A program made the position numbers and the translations under genes. DNA of 5,300 nucleotides from the NCBI GenBank assembly GCA_046756445.1, contig JBHHWI010000153.1, positions 1 through 5,300 of the forward strand, read 5' to 3'. The stretch comes from JACZWL01 sp046756445 (GTDB taxonomy: Bacteria > Pseudomonadota > Gammaproteobacteria > Steroidobacterales > Woeseiaceae). The notes beneath the pieces are model-generated. The model ran no database searches. It saw only the letters and a program-made list of their open reading frames with translations, and had not been told where the DNA came from. Within the stretch, counting starts at the first letter, position 1, and every line of letters begins with the position of its first letter. Positions 1-5,300 of this stretch are shown piece by piece.

Positions 1-6
1 ATCGGC

Positions 7-62
7 ATGACGGCCGTGGAGCGGACATCGGCATGACGGCCGTGGAGCGGACATCGGCATGA
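7..62 (+). promoter_or_regulatory. Possible chain of coupled 9-codon leader minicistrons
   Basis: Reading from the ATG at 7 gives MTAVERTSA and a TGA at 34-36. Reading from the ATG at 33 gives the same peptide and a TGA at 60-62. Each stop overlaps the next ATG as ATGA, and the last stop overlaps the oppA ATG at 59. Translation could therefore pass by termination-reinitiation from one copy to the next and into oppA. Each ATG has a GGAG upstream with an 11-nt spacer, or a GGA at a spacing of 7 nt. The layout is read directly from the sequence. That the peptides are made, or that they regulate oppA, is not shown; they may be a by-product of the duplication. Confidence 0.25.
44..51 (+). promoter_or_regulatory. 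Candidate ribosome binding site of oppA
   Basis: GGAG at 44-47 lies 11 nt before the oppA ATG, and GGA at 49-51 lies 7 nt before it. Either is a weak Shine-Dalgarno element. Both sit inside the tandem repeat, so the site is duplicated upstream with the ATG it serves. Confidence 0.4.
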
Positions 63-1702
63 CGGCGGGCGCGCAAAGACGGGCTATTGCGGGACAGGCG
101 ATTCGCGTCGCGATTGTCCTCCTGGCGCTTGCCGCGACGGCATTCTGGTATTTCAGCGAGCCCCAACCCGCGGTAGACGCGGGAACCGTCCTGCGTCGGG
201 GCAACGGGGCCGAGCCGGAGTCGCTGGACCCGCACAAGTCCCGGAGCATTCAGGCAGCCGACGTGCTCAGGGATATCGGTGAAGGGCTGGTCGGCTACTC
301 CCCGCGCGGCGACCTGGTCGCGGCGGCAGCCGAGCGATGGGAAATTTCCGCGGACGGCAGACAATACGAATTCTGGCTGAGGCGTGACGCGCGGTGGTCA
401 AATGGCGAACCCGTCACGGCCCAGCATTTCGTTTACAGCTTTCGCCGGCTGGTCAACCCGGAAACGGCGGCCTTTTATGCGCAGGCGCTTGTCGACATCG
501 AAAACGCGCAGGAAATCATCGCCGGTGAACAAGCGGCGGACCGCCTCGAGGTGAGGGCGCTTGAAGACTTTCGTCTTCGCATCAGGCTGAGAAACGCGAC
601 GCCCTATTTTCTGGGCCTGCTCACGCATCCGAGCGCCTTTCCCGTGCACCCCGCGTCCGTTGAACAGTATGGCGCGGCGTTCGCGAAACCGGGGAAGCTT
701 TTGTCCAACGGCGCGTACAAGCTTGACGCCTGGGAGCTCGGCTCGGTCATACACCTGAGCCGGAACGAGCATTACTGGAACAACGCAGGCACCGCCATAG
801 ACGAGGTGCGCCATTACGTGACCCCGGAACCGCAGGTCGAACTCAACCGCTACCGGGCCGGCGAACTCGATACGACGGCCAACGTGCCGCCCGAAGCGTT
901 CGCCGGGCTCAGGGAGGAGCGCCCCGACGAGTTACGCGTAGCTCCCTATCTCGGCATTTACTACTACGGCCTGAACCTGAGCCGGGCGCCGTTCAAGGAC
1001 AGGGCGAAACTGCGACAGGCCCTGTCCATGGCGATCGATCGTGAGGTGTTGACCGAAAAAATCACCGGCCGCGGCGAGGCGCCGGCATATAGCTGGGTAC
1101 CGCCCGGCGTAGACAATTATGAAGGGATTCGAAGCCTGTACGCAGATATGACCGCGGAAGAGCGGCATTCGGCGGCAAGACGCTTATATAAGGAGTCGGG
1201 TTACGATGAGAACAACCCGCTCGAGGTCGAAATCCGCTACAACACCTCCGAGACACATCAGCGAATTGCACTCGCGATCCAGTCGATGTGGAGGGAAACC
1301 CTGGGCGTAAGAGCGACATTGATCAACGAAGAGTTCCAGGTGCTGCTGTCGAACATGCGCAACATGGAGGTTACACAGGTTTTCAGGTCTAGCTGGATGG
1401 GCGACTACAACGACGCGCACACGTTCCTGCAGGTGTTGCAGAGCGGCAACCCGGCGAACATGACCGGCTACGCCAGCGAGGAGTTCGACTCGCTGATGCG
1501 GCGCGCGGCCGAGCAGACGGACATGTCGCGACGGAGGCTTTTCCTCGAGGAAGCCGAGCGCGTGCTGCTGGCCGACCATCCCGTCATTCCGATTTATTTC
1601 TTCGTGAGCAAGCACCTGGTCGATCCGCGCATCGTAGGCTGGGGAGACAATGTGCTGGATTACCATTACAGTCAGCACCTGAGTATCGCCGAATCCCACT
1701 AG
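59..1702 (+). CDS. oppA: OppA, periplasmic oligopeptide-binding protein
   Basis: This 547-residue solute-binding protein belongs to the SBP_bac_5 family, which captures peptides in the periplasm and hands them to OppBC. The length is close to that of E. coli OppA. The mature start has the OppA hallmark LRRGNGAEPESLDPHK (residues 45-60), followed by WSNGEPVTAQHFVYSFRR (113-130). The segment WMGDYND (446-452) contains Asp449, matching the family aspartate that pairs with the peptide amino terminus. Residues 14-32 form a hydrophobic helix after a basic start. There is no lipobox; in fact I see no cysteine in the whole protein, so it is a cleaved export signal (a weak site after Ala41 is possible) or an anchor. 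The start at 59 is the only credible one: the frame has a stop at 8-10 and no other start codon before it. The gene leads the operon, 6 nt ahead of oppB. Peptide rather than metal or sugar specificity is inferred from homology. Confidence 0.93.
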   Translation: MTAGAQRRAIAGQAIRVAIVLLALAATAFWYFSEPQPAVDAGTVLRRGNGAEPESLDPHKSRSIQAADVLRDIGEGLVGYSPRGDLVAAAAERWEISADGRQYEFWLRRDARWSNGEPVTAQHFVYSFRRLVNPETAAFYAQALVDIENAQEIIAGEQAADRLEVRALEDFRLRIRLRNATPYFLGLLTHPSAFPVHPASVEQYGAAFAKPGKLLSNGAYKLDAWELGSVIHLSRNEHYWNNAGTAIDEVRHYVTPEPQVELNRYRAGELDTTANVPPEAFAGLREERPDELRVAPYLGIYYYGLNLSRAPFKDRAKLRQALSMAIDREVLTEKITGRGEAPAYSWVPPGVDNYEGIRSLYADMTAEERHSAARRLYKESGYDENNPLEVEIRYNTSETHQRIALAIQSMWRETLGVRATLINEEFQVLLSNMRNMEVTQVFRSSWMGDYNDAHTFLQVLQSGNPANMTGYASEEFDSLMRRAAEQTDMSRRRLFLEEAERVLLADHPVIPIYFFVSKHLVDPRIVGWGDNVLDYHYSQHLSIAESH

Positions 1703-1708
1703 GCTCAA

Positions 1709-2632
1709 ATGCTGCGATTTGCCTTGCTGCGACTCCTCACGGCAATTCCCACCCTTTTGCTGGTGATTGTGCTCGCGTTCCTCATGGTGCACGCGGCGCC
1801 GGGTGGGCCCTTCGATGCTGAACGCGCCTTACCACCCGATATCGAGGCGAACATCGCTCGCGCCTATCATCTCGACGAACCGCTGGTGCAGCAGTTCGCG
1901 AGGTATCTCGGCGGCGTGCTCAAAGGCGATTTGGGGCCGTCGTATCGCTATCGGGACTACACGGTTTCCGAGCTCATCGGCAATGCCATTCCCATCTCGC
2001 TGCAACTCGGTGTTCTGGCGATGGCGCTCGCCGTGGTCGCCGGCGTCTTTGCAGGAACGCTGGCGGCGCTCAATCAGAACTCGCTGATCGACAGGTTGGC
2101 GATGGGATTTGCGATGACCGGAATCTCGATTCCGGTGTTCGTGATTGCGCCTGTGCTGATTCTCGTGCTCGCGGTCCAGCTCAAGTGGCTGCCGGCGAGT
2201 TGGAGCGGCGGCACGAGCGGCTGGCGGTTGTTGTTGCCGGTCATTGCGCTCGCCTTGCCACAGATCTCGTACATCGCGCGCCTGATGCGCGCCAGCCTGA
2301 TCGAAGTGCTGGGCAGCGATTTCATTCGGACCGCGAGGGCGCAGGGACTCGGCACGTCGGCCATCGTGCGCTACCACGCAATGAAACCGGCAATGTTGCC
2401 GGTCTTGTCTTACATGGGGCCGGCCATTGCGGCAATTCTGACCGGCTCGGTCATTGTCGAAGAGATATTCGGCGTGCCCGGCGTCGGCCAATTCTTCGTG
2501 CGCGGCGCGCTGAACCGTGATTACACGCTGGTGCTCGGCATCGTGATCTTCTACGCGGCGCTGGTTATTTTCCTGAATTTCATTGTCGATGTGCTTTACA
2601 GCTTTCTCGACCCGAGGATACGTCATCGATGA
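1709..2632 (+). CDS. oppB: OppB, oligopeptide transporter permease
   Basis: This 307-residue inner-membrane permease forms half of the peptide channel with OppC. It matches E. coli OppB in length and nearly throughout: an N-terminal membrane helix at about 9-29, then APGGPFDAERALPP (30-43), the conserved GDLGPSYRYRDYTV region (73-86), and further helices at about 98-121, 131-157, 173-192, 236-256 and 274-296. The cytoplasmic coupling (EAA) loop is FIRTARAQGLG at 205-215 and continues to Pro231; it docks on the ATPase. The C-terminal ALNRDYTLVLG (267-277) and DPRIRHR ending are also typical of OppB. It starts 6 nt after the oppA stop with only a weak AGG (1701-1703) upstream. It ends in an ATGA overlap with oppC. 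No truncation or missing motif is seen. Confidence 0.95.
   Translation: MLRFALLRLLTAIPTLLLVIVLAFLMVHAAPGGPFDAERALPPDIEANIARAYHLDEPLVQQFARYLGGVLKGDLGPSYRYRDYTVSELIGNAIPISLQLGVLAMALAVVAGVFAGTLAALNQNSLIDRLAMGFAMTGISIPVFVIAPVLILVLAVQLKWLPASWSGGTSGWRLLLPVIALALPQISYIARLMRASLIEVLGSDFIRTARAQGLGTSAIVRYHAMKPAMLPVLSYMGPAIAAILTGSVIVEEIFGVPGVGQFFVRGALNRDYTLVLGIVIFYAALVIFLNFIVDVLYSFLDPRIRHR
2614..2618 (+). promoter_or_regulatory. Ribosome binding site of oppC inside oppB
   Basis: GAGGA lies within the last codons of oppB, 10 nt before the oppC ATG at 2629. It supports the ATGA-overlap start of oppC over any later in-frame ATG. Confidence 0.5.
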
Positions 2633-3480
2633 GCGCCGTTCTGTCCAGGCTCGCGACGGAAATGCGCCACTCCCGATCAATCATGGTGACCGGCGGCGTT
2701 CTGGTCATCGTTGCCGTCGTGGCTTTGATCGGTCCGATCATCAGCCCGCACAGTTATCTGGCAACGGATTTCGACGGGCGGTTCATCGGGCCGACGTTCG
2801 GCAATTTTCACATTTTCGGCACCGACGACCTCGGGCGGGACCTGTTCGTGCGTACGCTATTGGGCGCCCAGGTCACGCTGGTGGTTGCCGTGGTCGCCAG
2901 CATTGTGAGTCTCGTCATCGGCGTGGCGTACGGCGCAGTCGCCGGCTATGTCGGCGGCCGCACGGACGCAGTCATGATGCGTGCGGTCGATGCGCTTTAC
3001 GCGCTGCCTTTCATTTTCCTCGTCATCCTGCTGATGGTGGTGTTCGAAAGAAAATTCCTGCTCATCTTCGTCGCGATCGGTGCGATCAACTGGCTGGACA
3101 TGGCGCGTATCGTTCGCGGACAGACCATCAGTCTCAAGCAGCGGGAGTTTGTTGACGCGGCAAGACTGATGGGTGTGCCGCCATGGAGGATCATATTGCG
3201 GCACATCACGCCCAATTTGTTCGGCGTGGTCATCGTGTATGTGACGCTGACGATTCCGCAGGCGATACTCGTCGAGTCGTTTCTGAGTTTTCTGGGATTG
3301 GGTGTTCAGGAGCCGAAAACCTCGCTTGGCGCTCTCGTGAACGGCGGTGTCAGACAGATGGAACAGGCGCCGTGGTTACTATTGATACCGGCCACGGTGC
3401 TGGCGTCGATTCTCCTGTGTTTCAATTTCCTCGGTGACGGTTTGCGCGACCTCGTCGATCCCCGGCAGAAAGCCAAATGA
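2629..3480 (+). CDS. oppC: OppC, oligopeptide transporter permease
   Basis: This 283-residue inner-membrane permease is the partner of OppB. The first membrane helix is at about 18-38. It is followed by a periplasmic stretch with the OppC/DppC hallmark FGTDDLGRDLFVRTLLGAQ (63-81), and further helices at about 83-107, 121-138, 141-153, 197-222 and 247-268. The coupling loop is EFVDAARLMGVPPWRI (173-188), with the conserved HITPN (192-196). ARIVRGQTISLK (159-170), SFLSFLGLG (217-225) and NFLGDGLRDLVDP (266-278) are nearly as in E. coli OppC. It is about 20 residues shorter than E. coli OppC, and the missing part is the cytoplasmic N-terminal extension. The start at 2629 overlaps the oppB stop (ATGA) and has a GAGGA upstream. 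The end overlaps the start of the ATPase gene in the same way. Confidence 0.95.
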   Translation: MSAVLSRLATEMRHSRSIMVTGGVLVIVAVVALIGPIISPHSYLATDFDGRFIGPTFGNFHIFGTDDLGRDLFVRTLLGAQVTLVVAVVASIVSLVIGVAYGAVAGYVGGRTDAVMMRAVDALYALPFIFLVILLMVVFERKFLLIFVAIGAINWLDMARIVRGQTISLKQREFVDAARLMGVPPWRIILRHITPNLFGVVIVYVTLTIPQAILVESFLSFLGLGVQEPKTSLGALVNGGVRQMEQAPWLLLIPATVLASILLCFNFLGDGLRDLVDPRQKAK

Positions 3481-5249
3481 CACTGCTTGCTACGAACGGG
3501 CTCAGCGTCAGCTACCCGGGATCGCCGCGGGTGGTCGATGAACTGAGTTTTCGGATCGACAGAGGCGAGTCGGTCGGTCTGGTCGGCGAATCCGGTTCGG
3601 GCAAGACCCAGACGGCGCTGTCTATCATGGGCTTGCTGCCTGCGAATGCCACAGCGCTGGGAGAAATCCTTTTCGACGGGACCAATCTGCTGGGCGAATC
3701 CCAACAGTCGCTGAACCGGTTCCGGACCAGGCGCATCGGCATGGTTTTTCAGGACCCGATGTCTGCGCTGAACCCCTATATGCGCATCGGCGATCAGCTA
3801 AAACGGATACTGATCGAGCATGGCCTGGCAAGCGGTGACGAAGTGAACGCACGGGTGCTCGAGATGCTACGGACGGTCGGTCTGCCGGATGTTGAAAAGC
3901 AGTTCGGGTCATATCCGCATCAGTTATCTGGCGGAATGCGACAGCGAGTGATGATTGCCGCAGCGCTGATCGGGGAACCGGAACTGCTGATCGCGGACGA
4001 AGCGACCACGGCGCTCGATGTCACGGTGCAGGCACAGATTCTCGGATTGTTGCGGGACCTGCGGGAAAAACTCGGCACGGCCGTGCTTCTGATAACGCAT
4101 GATCTCGGCGTGGTCGCCGGAAATTGCGAGCGCATGGTGGTGATTAGGGGCGGGCAGCTTATCGAAGAGGGCACGACGCAGCGGATATTCTCGAACCCCG
4201 AGCATTCGGCAACCCGGACGATGCTGGCGGCGGCGAGGCAGGCGAACTCGCTGGTGAATAAGACCGACCGGCCTGCAAGGGAACCGGTCCTCGAGATCGA
4301 AGATCTGGCTGTCAGTTACGCCGCGCCGGGGGAGCGCAGGAGGCGCGTCAGGCTGGAGGCTGTCAGACAACTCAGTATGAGAATCGTTCCCGGTGAAACG
4401 GTGGCGCTCGTGGGCGAGTCCGGCTCCGGAAAGACCACGCTGGCGCGCGCAATCGTCGGATTGCTGCCCCCACAGAGCGGCCGGCTGTCGCTCCTCGGGG
4501 AAGCGTTGACGGGCCTGATCGAGTCCAGGTCCAAGAGGCAGTGCCGAGACGTGCAAATGGTGTTTCAGGACCCGGTCGGGTCCCTGGACCCGGCGATGCG
4601 GGTCGAGGAGATCATTACCGAACCGCTGACGGTGCACGAGCCGCACGCGATCAAGGCCAACAAGGAATTGATCGTAGCCGGGATGCTTCGCAGGGTCGGA
4701 CTCGATGAGTCGCTGCGCAAACGGTTTCCGCACGAGTTGTCGGGAGGCCAGGCCCAGCGCGTCGCAATTGCACGGGCGCTCGTCCTGAAACCCAAGATCC
4801 TGATCTGCGACGAGGCCGTCGCGGCACTCGATGGCTCGGTTCGACAGGCCATACTCGAGCTGCTGCGGGCCGAGCAGGCGCGGTCAGGCCTGTCGCTGAT
4901 CTTCATAACGCATGACCTTGGCACGGTCAGACAGATCAGCCACCGCGTCCTGGTCATGTATCTGGGGCGCCTTGTCGAGCAGACAGATACCGATTGCCTG
5001 TTCATGCGCCCCAAGCATCCATATACGAAAGCGCTTCTCGATGCTGTCCCGATTGCTGATCCGGCAGTCGGCATCGTGGTACTGAGCGAACTCGGGGAGG
5101 CGCCGTCGATGTTGCGGCCGCCGCCCGGCTGCGTCTTTCATCCCCGCTGCCCGTATTCGATCCTGCGCTGCAGCGATGAAATACCCGAGCTTGAGGATTT
5201 CGACAAGGGCCGGGCGGCGTGTCACCGGGCAGCGGAACTGGATCTATAG
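3477..5249 (+). CDS. oppDF: Fused OppD-OppF peptide transporter ATPase
   Basis: This 590-residue protein has two ABC ATPase domains and should power peptide import at the cytoplasmic face of OppBC. Domain 1 (about 1-245) is OppD-like: Walker A GESGSGKT 37-44 followed by QT, Q-loop Gln92 in FQDPMSALNPYMR, signature LSGGMRQRV 150-158, Walker B Asp174 with catalytic Glu175, switch His208. A short linker (about 246-268) leads to domain 2 (about 269-590), which is OppF-like: Walker A 313-320, Gln364, signature LSGGQAQRV 421-429, Asp445/Glu446, His479. A C-terminal peptide-importer extension follows, with HPYTKALL (514-521) and Cys552, Cys558, Cys565 and Cys582. Both ATP sites look complete. Domain 1 lacks the C-terminal extension that free OppD carries. 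Single-chain ATPases of this kind are known in GsiA, YejF and mycobacterial OppD. The start overlaps the oppC stop (ATGA) and has no clear ribosome binding site, so it probably depends on coupling. The symbol is descriptive. Confidence 0.93.
   Translation: MTLLATNGLSVSYPGSPRVVDELSFRIDRGESVGLVGESGSGKTQTALSIMGLLPANATALGEILFDGTNLLGESQQSLNRFRTRRIGMVFQDPMSALNPYMRIGDQLKRILIEHGLASGDEVNARVLEMLRTVGLPDVEKQFGSYPHQLSGGMRQRVMIAAALIGEPELLIADEATTALDVTVQAQILGLLRDLREKLGTAVLLITHDLGVVAGNCERMVVIRGGQLIEEGTTQRIFSNPEHSATRTMLAAARQANSLVNKTDRPAREPVLEIEDLAVSYAAPGERRRRVRLEAVRQLSMRIVPGETVALVGESGSGKTTLARAIVGLLPPQSGRLSLLGEALTGLIESRSKRQCRDVQMVFQDPVGSLDPAMRVEEIITEPLTVHEPHAIKANKELIVAGMLRRVGLDESLRKRFPHELSGGQAQRVAIARALVLKPKILICDEAVAALDGSVRQAILELLRAEQARSGLSLIFITHDLGTVRQISHRVLVMYLGRLVEQTDTDCLFMRPKHPYTKALLDAVPIADPAVGIVVLSELGEAPSMLRPPPGCVFHPRCPYSILRCSDEIPELEDFDKGRAACHRAAELDL
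5130..5222 (+). other. Four-cysteine C-terminal module of OppDF (possible 4Fe-4S site)
   Basis: This stretch encodes Cys552, Cys558, Cys565 and Cys582 in the pattern GCxFxPRCP...C...C. The pattern is seen at the C terminus of OppD, OppF, DppD and DppF. In some homologous peptide importers an iron-sulfur cluster has been reported there. The spacing is visible in the sequence; cluster binding in this protein is inferred. Only this one copy exists in the fused protein. Confidence 0.6.
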
Positions 5250-5260
5250 GTGTATAGGTG
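5245..5260. repeat. 8-bp tandem duplication across the oppDF stop codon
   Basis: TATAGGTG occurs twice without a gap (5245-5252 and 5253-5260). The first copy contains the TAG stop at 5247-5249. The second provides another TAG at 5255-5257 in a different frame. It is probably a replication-slippage product. The 40 bases after it are AT-richer than the operon and hold no recognisable gene. Confidence 0.7.
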
Positions 5261-5300
5261 CCGGAGCGAAATTTACGGACTTTAGGTTTCGAAAGTTCGG

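Larger units (their letters stand above)
1..66. repeat. 26-bp perfect tandem repeat abutting the oppA start
   Basis: Two full identical 26-bp copies (1-26 and 27-52) are followed by the first 14 bases of a third (53-66), after which identity stops inside codon 3 of oppA. Each unit holds an ATG directly followed by A (ATGA at 7-10, 33-36, 59-62), a GGAG (18-21, 44-47) and the 8-bp palindrome ACGGCCGT (10-17, 36-43; lost in the third copy). The array may continue to the left of the window. With no spacers between copies it is not a CRISPR. The simplest reading is slipped-strand duplication of a gene-start region; any regulatory effect is inference. Confidence 0.95.

Noticed and set aside
1..66. 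CRISPR array or plasmid iterons
   Set aside because: The copies are directly adjacent with no spacers, and the third runs into a coding start. There is no replication gene nearby.
1184..1792. 202-codon open frame on the - strand across the oppA/oppB junction
   Set aside because: It has the same shadow composition and no ribosome binding site or domain that I can recognise.
1829..2680. 283-codon open frame on the - strand opposite oppB
   Set aside because: It is rich in Arg, His, Asp, Asn and Gln with no recognisable domain, and lies wholly opposite a well-conserved permease. It is a shadow frame of GC-rich coding DNA.
4180..4290. Fusion of oppD and oppF as a sequencing artefact
   Set aside because: The frame is open and coherent through the linker, with sensible residues on both sides. 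The same single-chain layout occurs in known importers. A base error would not remove the OppD C-terminal extension.
3924..4733. 269-codon open frame on the - strand opposite oppDF
   Set aside because: It has low-complexity, Arg/His/Gln-rich composition and no family match by eye. The + strand carries all ABC motifs across the same bases.
59..5249. Microcin C/Yej, glutathione/Gsi or nickel/Nik importer instead of Opp
   Set aside because: The fused ATPase alone would allow Yej or Gsi. OppA (residues 45-60 and 446-452), OppB and OppC match the Opp type closely along their length, so oligopeptide import is the better call.
5261..5300. Rho-independent terminator after oppDF
   Set aside because: Only a broken pairing can be drawn (5261-5265 with 5296-5300, 5267-5271 with 5287-5291) around a 15-nt loop. 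There is no GC-rich stem or T tract inside the window.

Overview
This window carries one nearly complete, tightly packed oligopeptide ABC importer operon, read entirely on the + strand. The gene order is oppA (periplasmic binding protein), oppB and oppC (the two permeases), and a single gene for a fused OppD-OppF ATPase. The DNA is GC-rich. OppA, OppB and OppC align by eye over their full length with the enterobacterial Opp proteins. OppA has an N-terminal export or anchor helix and no lipobox cysteine, which suits a diderm with a periplasm. I infer a proteobacterium, most likely a gammaproteobacterium outside the Enterobacterales; the taxonomic call is low confidence.

Layout. Positions 1-66 are a perfect 26-bp tandem repeat (about 2.5 copies, possibly continuing upstream of the window) that runs into the oppA start codon. 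oppA fills 59-1702, oppB 1709-2632, oppC 2629-3480 and oppDF 3477-5249. Junctions are a 6-nt gap (oppA/oppB) and two ATGA stop/start overlaps (oppB/oppC, oppC/oppDF), so one transcript with translational coupling is expected. The last 51 bases (5250-5300) are more AT-rich, begin in a small 8-bp tandem duplication spanning the oppDF stop codon, and contain no recognisable gene or convincing terminator. No promoter for the operon is visible; it must lie upstream of the window. No gene-free stretch exceeds 300 bases.

How it works together. OppA captures peptides in the periplasm and delivers them to the OppB-OppC channel. The OppDF protein supplies both ATPase sites from one polypeptide. The system is recognisable, not a new class. 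The points worth a second look are the leader repeat, in which every copy re-creates an ATGA stop/start; the pairing of orthodox OppABC with a fused ATPase; and the retention of only one of the two C-terminal four-cysteine modules in that fusion.
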